64,000 bases of DNA from Tubulanus polymorphus (taxonomy: Eukaryota; Nemertea; Palaeonemertea; Tubulaniformes; Tubulanidae): NCBI RefSeq assembly GCF_964204645.1, contig NC_134035.1, forward strand, positions 5,642,501 to 5,706,500, in the 5' to 3' direction. Position 1 is the stretch's first letter; each line of letters starts with the position of its first letter. Made by a program: the position numbers and the translations under genes. Positions 1 to 12,132 of this stretch are shown in pieces. The notes beneath the pieces are model-generated. The model saw only the letters and a list, made by a program, of their open reading frames with translations, made no database searches and had not been told where the DNA came from.

Positions 1-955
1 GCTTCAACTTCTCCATTTAAATGCTTCAACTTCTCCATCTAAATGCTTCAACTTCTCCATCTAAATGCTTTAACTTCTCCATTTAAATGCTTCAACTTCT
101 CCATCTAAATGCTTTAACTTCTCCATTTAAATGCTTCAACTTCTCCATCTAAATGCTTTAACTTCTCCATTTAAATGCTCCAACTTCTCCATTTAAATGC
201 TTTAACTTCTCCATTTAAATGCTTCAACTTCTCCATTTAAATGCTTCAACTTCTCCATCTAAATGCTTTAACTTCTCCATTTAAATGCTTCAACTTCTCC
301 AACTAAATGCTTCAACTTCGCCATTCAAATGCTTCAACTTCTCCATTTAAATGCTTCAACTTCTCCATTCAAATGCTTCAACTTCTCCATCTAAATGCTT
401 AAACTTCTCTATTTAAATGCTTCAACTTCTCCATCTAAATGCTTTAACTTCTCCATTTAAATGCTTCAACTTCTCCATCTAAATGCTTAAACTTCTCTAT
501 TTAAATGCTTCAACTTCTCCATCTAAATGCTTTAACTTCTCCAATTAAATGCTTCAACTTCTCCATCTAAATGCTTTAACTTCTATATTTAAATGCTTCA
601 ACTTCTCCATCTAAATGCTTTAACTTCTCCATTTAAATGCTTTAACTTCTCCATCTAAATGCTTAAACTTCTCTATTTAAATGCTTCAACTTCTCCATCT
701 AAATGCTTTAACTTCTCCATTTAAATGCTTCAACTTCTCCAACTAAATGCTTCAACTTCTCCATCTAAATGCTTCAACTTCTCCAATTAAATGCTTCAAC
801 TTCTCCATTCAAATGCTTCAATTTCTCCATCTAAATGCTTCAACTTCTCCAATTAAATGCTTCAACTTCTCCAATTAAATGCTTTAACTTCTCAAATTAA
901 ATGCTTCAATTTGTCCATTTAAATCCTTCAACTTCTCCATTTAAAATGCTTCCAC
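1..955. repeat. 22-bp minisatellite array, about 43 copies
   Basis: The unit GCTTCAACTTCTCCATTTAAAT repeats head to tail from the first base to about 955. Variants recur at fixed positions (ATTTAAAT, ATCTAAAT, CTTTAAC, CTTAAAC). Higher-order runs of the same variant order recur, as expected from unequal exchange. The array begins before the window, so its true length is unknown. No open frame or spacer structure was seen. Confidence 0.97.
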
Positions 956-1394
956 TTATAACATTATAATGATCGGGTATTGTTCTATCCAAATCCACTA
1001 CGATTTCTCTGGATTTTCAAGTTTCAATAAGTATAAAACCTTAAAGATCAGGTGTAGCCTATTCATAGAAATTCTTATCATGAAGATCTCGGTCGATAGA
1101 TAACTAACTCACCCATATACCAGTAATAAATATTAATTATGACACGATACGTATAATACTGCCATTCTTCCCATGTTGTATCAAAATCCGTAAAAATATC
1201 AGTTAGAATCTATACACAACGCGTTCAATTACTAGCATTATATACCCGCGCTAAATCACTACCAACTCACAAAATTGGCAGAACTTTCAAATTGAATCAA
1301 ACCTTCAATTAAACCTTCACATATGACTGTAATTATAACCGTTGCTCTGTCCATGGTTAAATAGACAAACTTTGAGAGGACGTTGAACAGTTAT
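956..1394. other. AT-rich intergenic, nothing recognised
   Basis: Stops occur in all frames. No repeat, RNA gene or splice-flanked coding block was seen. Confidence 0.5.
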
Positions 1395-1673
1395 CAGGCC
1401 CGTGCCGAGCGGGGGTTCGTTGGTAGCGAACGAACCCCCTCAAAGCCAGTGTAAAAAGATTTGGGTAAAGATTTTGCGAAATTTGGATACATTTTTCTCG
1501 TTTTTTTTCTCCGAAAATGAAAAGTAATCCATTCTGAAATGATTTATTCAGGTCCCGGCCACTTCATATTTCAGATGTGTCATTTTTCAATAGGAAAGTG
1601 CCCCTTTTCGAAGTAATAAAGTGCCCCTTTTCCTGAAATAGAACTGCCCCTCAAAAAGCGCGGCACGGGCCTG
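1395..1673. mobile_element. MITE-like element with CAGGCCCGTGCCG termini
   Basis: The left end reads CAGGCCCGTGCCGAGCG and the right end CGCGGCACGGGCCTG, so the termini are inverted repeats about 279 bp apart. The interior has no coding capacity. A related partial copy (GAAACGGGG run, then ACGGGCCTGG) lies at about 10860-10935 and again inside the duplicated copy at about 12369-12444. No clear target-site duplication was found. Confidence 0.6.
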
Positions 1674-1812
1674 GATATATTTGAACTTGAACTTGATGTC
1701 AGATATAAATATAAGCATTGTCCCTCATATTCGTTAGGATTTGATTCGGTTTCGTATCCCTTACAAACCTACCATACCTGCCGAGAACGAATCAGGGGGT
1801 TAGATTTTGAAG

Positions 1813-2046
1813 TCAGTATAAACAGTTGTGTGATCGGCGGTCGAATTTACAGAATTTCTCGTTCAAATCCAAAGAGTCAACGTCGTGTATAATCGGAAAT
1901 TTCGGTTCGGATTCGTGTAAACAATCTTCCGTCGAGTCTGAACCTGCCAGCGACTGATTGCGGTTTATTTTTTCAATGTTCAGCGTATTGAAGGAAGTAC
2001 GCAAACTGATATTGAGTTGCCCAATCGACATGGACTGTTTTGTCAT
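1813..2046 (-). repeat. Repeated module, open 77-codon copy
   Basis: This strand is open for 77 codons from an ATG, ending ...FCKFDRRSHNCLY. Related but broken sequence occurs at 5431-5558 (+) and 8804-8900 (-). The shared core is AAATTCTGTAAATTCGACCG and neighbouring sequence. Because it recurs in both orientations and only this copy stays open, I take it as a fragment of a dispersed element rather than a host gene. The family was not recognised. Confidence 0.4.
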
Positions 2047-5000
2047 GCAAAAACCGCCCGGAAATTAAACCTGCACTTGTCCGTATATCATCAACTGGGA
2101 ATGAATGATATATTCCACCGGTCTGTTAATACACGGTGTATAGCATGGCGCGCTCACGGGGTCTTATAGAATATATACCCGGCGAGCGATAAAAACTACA
2201 TCAGAAATGCAGTGGCGGTTCCAGGAGAGAGGGGGCGCGTGGCTCACTTTTTTCAGCCGAGTTACCTTGGAATTTGGGGAAATTTTGAGCACATTTCGCC
2301 CCTAATCATAACCATGAAAATGCTCAGAATGCACCTTGATGCCAGATTTTCTGGAGAGGAAACCCCCAAACCCTTTTGTGCTGATGTGCACCCCCTCTTC
2401 CCAAAAGCTAGATACACCCCTGAACGGTTGCCACAATCGAAGGAATCTGTAAATAGTCAAATCTATAAAATTCTCAATAAACGTGTGGAGCATCATTTCT
2501 ATATCATTCAATTCAATTTAGGTTAATTTTCACCATATTTTTGAGCACAGATTATTGAATATACTTTAGTGAACATATATATTTTTGTACCAGGCGGCCG
2601 AAAAGAAGGAACCTGGGCCAAAGGGCTATGTTCATACATTCATATAAGAAATACGTTTGTAAAGGACGTTGACCGCATCATTATCGAATAGTAAACAGGG
2701 AATTAGTGAATGGAAAGCAGTTTGCTAGCTTCTTCTATATTGTCGTTACTTGTACGTATCCGTATTAAAAAGTGCGTATAGAATGAGTATGTACTTGGTC
2801 GCCTATAAATAAACCCTGATAAGTATTTGCGTCAAAAAGAAGCTGTATTCATTATAGACATTGATGATCACCCACCAGAGCGACCGATTTCCAATCTAGC
2901 ATTGACTATAATTCCGTTCGGATTCTATATTCTATATTTTCAGTACTCTCTTTTCTGTTGTGGTTTCCATATTTCAATACATTTCGTTGGATGGAAATTT
3001 TAGCGCGGGACTTCTCCATTTTCACCCATCGATAACAGAGAATCCCACAATAACAGAAATGTGAAGTCTGGAAATGTTTCCTTGAGCGTTTCCTTCATTC
3101 AACGTTTCTACTATATCCTAGAAATAGTCATCGTCAGGAACACTTGGAATAAACTACTAGAGCTCGTGGAAACATTTTTCGTTACTATTGGGGATTCTCA
3201 TCTTGATATTACTTTTTCATTTATCTACACTTGATACGGATGAGAGTCAGTTTTAATTCGACTAATCTATTCACGAAAATCTCGACTCCATATTCCGCGT
3301 CATATTCTGATGAGAACGGCGGGCATCAGCAGAGTCCCATCACAGTTATCTCTTCTATATTCTCTATATACAGTCTCGTAATTGCAGTTATGCATATACA
3401 TACACTTCAAAGCTATCTCGGGTCGACGCCGGGTCGTTATAGAGTGAGTTTGTTAACACTTCTATCCGTCTCTGAGAGATAGAGTCCCTTTCATCAACCG
3501 AGTTTCAGTATACAGAACGCGCGCCGGGGTCCACACCGGAGGCGATGGAACGATGTTGATCGTGATGACACGAGTTCGGAAACGTCGTTAACTCATCGCC
3601 TGCCGATCTAAACGACATTCCATATATATCTATAATATGTCGACAAATTATCCTCCTCCCTACACGAGATCCGATTTACGAGCGCAACATATCATTACGG
3701 CATATATAGAAAAGCGCTTCGAGGAAAAAAAACGACGACAAGATCGAAGGTTCCGGACCGCTAAATAACCTTGGATATGTACGTGACTTCCCCTAGTAAA
3801 GAGGCGTTATACACCGGTGATTTAGAGGATGTTAGTCGTATAGAGAGTATGGCGGTATATCGGGGTTATTGATTCCCACTAGTTCCATGGCGGTTTAGGG
3901 GTAGGGTCTGAAACACGGCCCCGGCCACGGCCGCACACGTCTATAACACAGCCCCGGTCCTATTTACGATAATACAAAATGCTAGAATTGTAAATACTCA
4001 TACTTTTGCGAGTAAATGTATCGGTTAGAATTCTATTTGAATTTACTTTGCACAGTTCGGTGAATCAACTTGCCGTCATTTTAACACTGAACACCGTACC
4101 GTGCTCCAGTGTTGTAATGTGACAACTCTCCAAGCAATGAACACGGAAAGAGTACAGCTAGGGATAAGTTGATTTTTGTATGTGTGAGAGAGTGCATGGA
4201 AGTGTGAATTAACCCTTTTCTTCTCTTCTTCTAATGTAACATTTCTTTTTTGGGAGGTAGATCCTACGAGCTATGCTTTTTTATATCTTCTCCTCTGATA
4301 AATCATGTAAGTTTATACGTAATTTGTGCAAAAAACATCATAATTTATAATAGATAGTATATTATTTGCTATAAATTGCTATGATTTTCAGAAAATGGAC
4401 AAACAAACAATTATAGTGTTCATTTTATCTCACAATGATCAACTGTAGATACATGATATTCAACAACAAAAAAACAGGCAACAAAACATACTCTCACCCA
4501 AATTAGAATCACCAGTCGAAGGAGGTAAATAACTCACTTTCCACAAAGTAAATTATCCATACGAGCTTTTCGGGTATTGTGTGGGTGATACATTTAAGGG
4601 AGTGGTCTCGGGGCCCAGATTCCTGCCTTCCCACTGATATTATAGCCACTACATAAACAAACTCATACTGACTAAATGTATTATTTTATCAAAATTTAAT
4701 AATAGCTCCTCGCAAAGCAAAAGGGTAGATAGATAGGCATCTGGTTTGGGCCAAAATGAGTCGATTTATGGCGGTATATCAGGGGTTGATTTCAACTAGT
4801 TCCATAACAAAATACAGATTTATAGTTTTCTGGTGTTATAGGCAGGGCTGGCGTTTTGTCAGTATCTGGTAGTATATCAGTATAGAGCGGTATATCAGCA
4901 CAGGGCGTTCTATCATCAGAAGCGGATTTGAGGGCTGGTCTTGGGGTCCAGACATTGGGGTTGCCGTTTGCGCCAGTTCAAAGATCCTTAAACCTGCAAA

Positions 5001-5430
5001 TATAATCATCCTTTCGGATATTGCACATTTTCAGATTTATTTCTTAAGGTATATTTACAACCAAAGTAGTAGCAAATGACATGGCTGCTCTATCTGAAAA
5101 AAATGCCTTTTCTTTTCCCTTAGACCCCTGCCTCCAATTTTTCCTGTATATCAGTACAGAGCGGTATATCAGTAAAGAGAGGTATATATCAGTATGTGGC
5201 GGTATATCCGAGGTTGACCGGGTGCACTCGTTCAAATTGAATTTACGTATCACGGTGTATTGAGAGCCTCATAGAAAACTTATCATGTCATTTCTCACTA
5301 GCCTCAATTAATGATCGGTAAACGTCAGATTTCCATTAAAGCAGGAATATTGTTTATGCGGCTAATTCCCATAAATCATTCACATTTCTTTGTGTATAAT
5401 GATAAATCGAAGGACGTAAATTATTCTCAG

Positions 5431-5558
5431 CCGCTTGCCGACGACGGTTCGGGCTGGATGGAAGATTGTTCACCGCGAACCACGACCGAAATTTACAATC
5501 ACGTTCTTCGATTTAAACAGAAAATTCTGTAAATTCGACCGCCGATCACGCAACTACA
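5431..5558 (+). repeat. Broken copy of the 1813-2046 module
   Basis: It matches the minus-strand module at 1813-2046 through the GGAAGATTGTT, CCGAAATTT and AAATTCTGTAAATTCGACCG blocks. The frame is interrupted by stops, so it is not a gene. Confidence 0.5.
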
Positions 5559-7740
5559 TATCGGTACTTCGATTTCAGATTTCAAAATCTAACCTATTTC
5601 GTTTCCGACAAGACAGTGTGACTGGTGGATTTCTAAGGGGAACGAAATAAGGCAATTTTCTAATTTTGGAGTACGGATCCACCTCCCAGAATTCTGCAGA
5701 AATCATCAAATCAAAAAAAAATCACTTATCCTACGTGTTTTCATCACAATTTTTCAATAAAATAGATATTCTGTCCGTTTTCTTAAAGTTACGTTCGTCT
5801 TAATTTTCAATCCCACGATTTGCAAAAAGTGCACTTTTTCATTTCTCCCATCATTTGAACCAAATTCATCGCAATTTTCACTACTTTTTTTTTTAAATTG
5901 AAAATATTCAAATAAGAAAAAATCATTAAATCATAAAAAGAATTTTCTATCTTTGTTTTTTCCCTTCACCCTCGCACGTTTTTCTTGAAAACATCCGTAC
6001 TCCAAGGAATTAAAAAACGCGCCAACTATGCGTCAAATCATGGACCTATAAAACGAAGCGTTTTGGAAAATAACGATAAAAACAATCAATCAAATAGGTA
6101 ATAGGAAAATTCCCCGTTTCAAGATTCAAAACCGACAAAAACAAAAATGGCGGTTCCTTTCTGTTCGTGTACTCTATGCAGACTATTAGCATCTTTGCGT
6201 ATATGGAGAATGTGATAACCGCGATGCTATACAGCGGCGGTAATACGACGGGTATACGGGCTGACCGGCACACGATTATCCCCGTATAAGAACATCCATT
6301 AAAGAAGATATCGACTGAGGACGCCGGCAATCGTGCATCACAAATCCTCGATTGCTTGCGTCAACCGAAAAGCGATTATACGCAGCTAAAATAGTCGATG
6401 TTTCCTTTCGTTTTCCGGGTTGATCCTTGATCAGACGCCGGCGCGCGTTTACTGTTACGTTTCTGTTTCTGCCATCATCGATAGCGATCGCAGTAGCATT
6501 GCCGGCTCTCGTCTCATATACAGTGCTTAGATAGATGTAATTTCTTGACACTTGACGACGGTCTCTAGAGAGAGTCCGAAATTTGGTTTTTCATTTTTTT
6601 CTTTCGAGCAAAAAGGAAATCACCAAACCGAGAGCTGCGTCAAAAGGAAAGATGCCTTATGATTAACAAATCTACAGCCCCGATATACCGCCCACATCGG
6701 TGACGGAACGTATTTTGGCGGTATAGAGAGTATGGCGGTTTATCGGGGGTGTTTAACTCTGTATTGAGAGGTACATTGAGCAAATCTGGCGGGGTTGGTA
6801 GTATAGGAGAGGGCGGTATATCGGAGGTTGGCTGTATACTTGTGATTAACAAATTTCGCTTTAAAACCTTAAAATTTTGTATATCTATCTCCACGTCTCC
6901 GAGGTTACGGTTCGACTACTGCATCTACGCCAACATTGTGTCTTGATCCGTGAAACCGTCTTTCAATAAACACCACAAGAAAACTAGCCAGAAAAAACAC
7001 TGTTTCTGTTCGGGTCTTCTGTGCTCTAGGCTTTCACGGCGTATACTTACTTTACCCATTGTTTTCCATCAAGCGACGACGCGCTAACCTTCACCCGATC
7101 GACGTTCGCCGCGTGGAATTCAACTCTGTTCTTTTATACTTTTACATCCTGTTTTGCAGATGAAAGTCGACCGGAAAAACGGCGCCATGATTTAAAGGTA
7201 CGTAAATGTTCGAGATACTTTGCTGATTGAAGCTTGTCGGGGAATATCATTTAAGTCTTGATAAAACCCAGATACGCATCGAGCTCGTATTCTTGGGGCA
7301 CATTATCTTGACGGACGGATCCTTTTCGTCGGTACTGTTCCGCCATGGCAGGCTTTAAAATTGAACAAATCAATGACTTCCAAATATCGTTATAATCTTT
7401 TCGTGGTACAGTATAACTAAAATTGAGCGTGACTACAAAATCTTAGATGATCAACTCAGTAACGAAAACCATTACGAATTTCAGGCATCGTAGACCGAAA
7501 AACGTTATTGAAGACGGTATCCACAAGTCTTCGCACTCTATCGGAAACTCCGTTCCCAAGGTTTTAAGATGTAAGTACATGTTTAGACGAGAAGATACAC
7601 AATATCCGTGTATGATGATGACGCCGAGAGAAATCCCACAATAACGAAGCCAAGATTGAAAAATTCTACATCGGAATGATTATATTTGAGGAGTGACGTT
7701 TCGGCTAACAACTGTTAGCCATCATCAGGCGTACTGAGAA

Positions 7741-7803
7741 CAAAATCAAATAACAGGATATTTATACTTATTTTTTTGTATAAATATCCTGTTATTTGAT
7801 TTG
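7741..7803. repeat. Perfect hairpin with 25-bp arms
   Basis: AAATCAAATAACAGGATATT-TATA is followed after about 12 bases by its reverse complement. It sits next to a GACGTTTCGGCTAACA segment like those of the dispersed hairpin elements, so it is probably one end of such an element. Confidence 0.7.
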
Positions 7804-8803
7804 TTTAGCAACAGAAAAAAGCCAATTATGAGGATATCTAAAAGTAATCCCTACACCTTCCATTTTCACTAGATACACAGGTAGATGGCAGGTAGAGTGT
7901 CGAGTTGTCAATGATGTTATCATTATCATTATACTAAATTTGCGTAGCTCCTTATTCCAATAAGGCTCACAGGGGCAGACCTATATAGCCAAGGTTTCTG
8001 AGTGCTGCTAAACACTGTGGAAGGGCACATATTATATCATAGAAAATATTGGATCATTAGGGCTCTGAGAATCTGTCAATTTGGGGCATCAGATCCTGCT
8101 CTGCGTCCAGAAAATAGGAAATCTTAACCTGTTAAAGAAAAATCATTCATAAGAAAATAAGTTTACCAATTTTCGATTATTCAAATTGGCCACTTAAAAT
8201 AACCTCCACCAGAACTTTCAAACTAGAAGGGCACTTCTACAAACGTAAGTACCGCTCCAGCGGTAGGCTGGATCCGCCCCTGGCCCGCTCTCAAGCGCTG
8301 AATATAGAACCAATTATACACGTTGAATAAAAACAACCACAGACACGCGGCAAATATAAACTAAACTGAAATGTTTTCTTTTAAATATAGAAATGGGTTT
8401 TTAAAGCGCACTCACAATCATTGACACTGCAGCAGGTCTAATGAAATAAAAACTGGAAACACACAAATTGTTCTAGATGAACCGTCATTAGCCTTCCCGT
8501 TGTTAATCACGTTCTCTCCGCGCGTCGGAGCAGCGTTTATCGCCTCCTCTCCCGATGTCGTCCTTGCATGATGATAATCATGTGACAATTGTTATAATAA
8601 CTCATAAATATATATATCCACATATGTATCCGAGCACATAATCTTGCTCCACTGAGATGCTGGATTCTGTTGTACGCAGAGCCGTCTTTTAATCTCTATT
8701 TATTCAGCGCGTCCCTTTTTTAACACAGCATACTATGTCGGGAACGAAACGGGTGGGGCGCTTAGATCACAAATAGAAGTACAAAGACCAAATATATAGA
8801 AGA

Positions 8804-8900
8804 AGGTCGAATTTATTTACAGAATCTTAGGTTTTGAATCGGAGTACGTAATTGGAAAATTCGGTTCAGCTCAGGTAAATAATCGTTCATTCAGCGACTG
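8804..8900 (-). repeat. Third, most diverged copy of the 1813-2046 module
   Basis: It shares the GGTCGAATTTA..ACAGAAT, AATTCGGTTC and CAGCGACTG blocks with 1813-2046, on the opposite strand to the 5431 copy. Frames are closed. Confidence 0.4.
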
Positions 8901-9244
8901 TTGTTGGGTTTATTTATTTAAGTCGGTTGTCTTTGGGGCACGATTACGAATTTAAAGGATTTTTCAGAACGGCTTAGGCGAATTGTTACTGAGAAAACGC
9001 GGGGGACCGAAGAATCCCGTGCGTCTGTGGGTGCCTTAAAAATACTCTACTACGAAAAGATGACGTTTTTTTCTACCTCCTCAAAGCATGGAATAATTCA
9101 GTTAATGATTTGATGAATCGATTGTCAATGGTGTTTACTTCAGTTCGCTGAAATTGCTTCGTCAATACTGTCGCCGTAAAATAGACGATTCTTTTCATCG
9201 TTCAACCAGCTGAGCACCACTTCAGGCATTATAAGCAGCTTGGG

Positions 9245-9430
9245 GCGAAGGTTCTTACGCTTTATCAAAGGGAAAGGGCCCCGAAACCATCATTCTCGCT
9301 TGCCAGGGTCCGATTGCCACCCGCTACAAACCCTGGCCGCAAATTTGTTATTGGTCTATTACATTCGCCCAGGATTTCTTGGGTGGACGGGTTACCGCTC
9401 GGCGCCACCAGTCTATATATCTAGGTAATA
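9245..9430 (-). repeat. SINE-like repeat, inverted partner of 9870-10000
   Basis: On the minus strand this reads GGCGCCGAGCGGTAACCCGT followed by CCACCCAAGAAAT. The plus strand at 9870-10000 has GGCGCCGAGCGGGAACCCGT followed by CCGCCCAAGAAAA. Both also carry a 'GACCC(C)TGGCAAGCGAG' block. They form an inverted pair about 440 bp apart. No coding capacity. Confidence 0.6.
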
Positions 9431-9869
9431 AGATACGTGGTATTTAGAGAGCAAAAGTCGCGCTACGCAGTTAGACTGCTTGCCCGTCTCTACCAACTTC
9501 AGTTAGCTATTCTGACTCTGAATGCAAGTGGCGCAGAATTGGACAGGCGACCAGTCTAACATCGTGCCGGTATAAACGCCTATAATTGGCCATCTTCACC
9601 CTCAAGGGATTCGAACCCACTACGCTAAAGCTGTTCCCCGAACCCCTTGACCTCACGAGTCGTTGGAGTCGTTACTAGCCGACCAGAATCCGGTCGTACC
9701 AATCACAGCGCTTGTAACAAACCGTCAGTAGACTTCTGTTGGTTTTCCCGTTAAATTGACCAATCAGCGAACGTTTTACCGAACAAGGAAGTATTTCGCA
9801 AATCGATATATGATGTCACGCGCAACAGCGCCAGTAATGAAATCACGCTTCGTGAGGCCAGGGGGCTGG

Positions 9870-10000
9870 TGGAAGCGAATTCGGGAGTGATACCGGACCC
9901 CTGGCAAGCGAGGATGGGCTGGCGCCGAGCGGGAACCCGTCCGCCCAAGAAAAGTTGGACAAGGTAATAGGGTTTGCGACAGCTAGCCAGTACAATCAAA
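9870..10000 (+). repeat. SINE-like repeat, inverted partner of 9245-9430
   Basis: Same family as the copy at 9245-9430 in the opposite orientation, sharing the GGCGCCGAGCGG and CCCAAGAAA blocks. Confidence 0.6.
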
Positions 10001-10623
10001 CCCTGCTAAACGAGAATGCGAAATCATCAGCCAAGAAATGCACTCAGTCACCAGATGCAGGATTCGATCCCATGGACCGCGCCGACAATGACCGGTGGCC
10101 ACTTACTGTACAACCCTCGTGGAGGCTGATGATAGTGACATATTATAGTGACATATATGAAATAGATATCATATTCCTTTTCATTGAACTGTCAATGATA
10201 GCTTGTCGTGAGGAGTGGTTCTTTTTTATGGTTATTTGTTATAATAAACCGACAGCATAAATGCGTTCGCGCACATTTTCCGATCTGGTTTGAGATCAAT
10301 TTCGATATATAATGGTCATTACACGAATATAGCTGCGCGTTCAGCCGTGCACGCTGGTTTCATCTCATTCGTTCATACTAACACCAACACCCGGAGCCAT
10401 CCATTTTACCTCCAACTAAATTATATTACCATTATGAATAATGAGTAATTAATCATTGATTATTGACAGAGGAAAACAACGCGTTTTCTTGGGACATAGT
10501 TCGCCCTCTATGAGCAGCAATCGGAAATGCTGAAACTGCCGTCTAAATATTTGTTATTTAAAAAATAAATAGTATGTTTACAAAACCCGTTGCCAGCATT
10601 TTGAACGGGGCGTCATTATATCA

Positions 10624-12132
10624 CCGAAAAGCATGCTCCGCAGTAATGCGACGCCCAGTCTGGGGGCCTCCCCACAAAACTAATCTATAATACCATTCCC
10701 TAAGATGCATTCTCCGAGCAATCTGGTGAATATTTTCCTAACACTCGAACTTGGAGGTCACTGACATTCGTTACAACGTTTCAATTACTAGTATAGGCCT
10801 TTTTGAAATGTTACCAGAACATATGTCACAATTCAAATCAAAAAAAAAATAATTCCGAAAAAATTATGAAGGGCACTTTCTGAAACGGGGGGGGGGCGTG
10901 AACGGACGAACGCCCCCTGGCAACGGGCCTGGCTTATATATAAAGCATCATGTAAATTTGAATTTTGATGACGTATCAATAATGATTAAAAGCTTTTTTC
11001 TTCATTTTGCAGCTATGTTTTTACGATTGAAATCAGCAGTATTTCAGCAGTCAGATTGTCGTTGGAAGCTGATTATAATTCAGTCTGTATGATGGAAGAT
11101 GAAGAAGTCGAATGGTGCGCCGTGCCACGTGGTTGAATTATCAGCTGGTGTCACTTCGGACGCGCAACGATCGTTCATTTCTACAGCTTGCTCTAAACTG
11201 TGGTACGTCTATATATATCTAGTCATTAGATTCATCTTCAGGGCCCAGTCATGGCTTAGACTCAAGACCAATTTAAGACCAATTTAAGACCGGATTTCCC
11301 CGTGCGTTAGAAATAAAAGAAAACAATGCCAATAAAGGTCACACCATGCTTTCACTATCGAACCAGCGAGAACACTGTTGATCGTAAGCATTAATGTAAT
11401 AGGCCCCATCAGATTTGAACAGAGCGATAAACATCATTGCAGACAAAGGTCACTAGGGGGCAGCAATAGCTCCTCGGGAAGCTAAATCAGAAAATTCTTT
11501 AAACAGAAAATGCCCTTTAGAACTCAAAGTAGGGACAAGGATATCCATATCCTTCGAGATCAACGATAAGATATTTACATATTCTAGGCTATAACGATTA
11601 TCAAAAGTTAGAATGAATTTATAAGAATGGTGACCATTATCGTCTGCTAAATCTATTACCCTTCTACTTCAAATCAACTAAATATCGTCTGCTAAATCTA
11701 TAACCCTTCTACTTCAAATCAACTAAATATCGTCTGCTAAATCTATAACCCTTCTACTTATCAAATGAATATTCTTAAAGTGTACGTTTTCCCTCCGAAT
11801 TTTGCAGGTATTGTTGCAGCCACTGCAATGTGGAACGCTGGGTGCTGAACCCGTACAGTAACCTATACTATTACTGGCTAGCTTTCGTATCGTTCGCCTG
11901 CGTCTACAACATCCTGATGATAATCGTCAGAGCCGTGTTCATCGATCTGCAGGTTCAGTACCACGGTCTCTGGTACAGCATGGATTTCCTGTGCGATGCC
12001 GTCTACCTTTTTGATATGATCGTTCGCTTTAGGACAGGTAGGTGGAACGAGCGGCGCCGAACGATATCATCAAAGGACAGAGGGAAACGTGTGAAATTGA
12101 GATGATGAGATGAAATGGCGCGATGCCTTAAG
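10624..12132 (+). repeat. Tandem duplication, copy 1 (1,509 bp)
   Basis: Every segment compared here reappears exactly 1,509 bp downstream, including a 10-base G run, a 9-base A run and the 45-bp internal repeat, so the copies look identical. The junctions share the three bases CCG (10624, 12133, 13642), as in microhomology-mediated duplication. The unit carries two CNG-channel exons. Inside, at about 11639-11770, a 45-bp unit beginning ATCGTCTGCTAAATCTAT repeats three times. Confidence 0.97.
11099..12037 (+). other. Upstream duplicate pair of CNG-channel exons
   Basis: This is an identical copy of the exons at 12608-12711 and 13317-13546. It comprises an ATG-containing exon (ATG 11099, donor TG|GTACGT after 11202) and the S1-S2 exon 11808-12037. 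Joining them reads ...SKLW-YCC... in frame. The S1-S2 exon is 230 nt, not a multiple of three, so splicing both copies into one mRNA would shift the frame. Only one can be used at a time. It may be a usable alternative, a silent duplicate, or an assembly artefact of two haplotypes. Confidence 0.75.

Larger units (their letters stand above)
1674..10623. other. Gene-poor, repeat-rich intergenic stretch
   Basis: No ORF here has family resemblance or convincing splice borders. It holds scattered copies of a 'GCGGTATATC' element (about 3848, 4768, 4870-4910, 5147-5212, 6670-6840), fragments of an 'AATCCCACAAT...AACGTTTC...' element (about 3040-3140 and 7627-7740) and the repeats listed separately. 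Upstream regulatory DNA or 5' untranslated exons of the CNG channel could lie here, but I cannot point to them. Confidence 0.5.

Noticed and set aside
1-955. Regular short repeats resembling a CRISPR array
   Set aside because: There are no unique spacers. The 22-bp units adjoin directly and vary by point changes, so it is a minisatellite in a eukaryotic genome.
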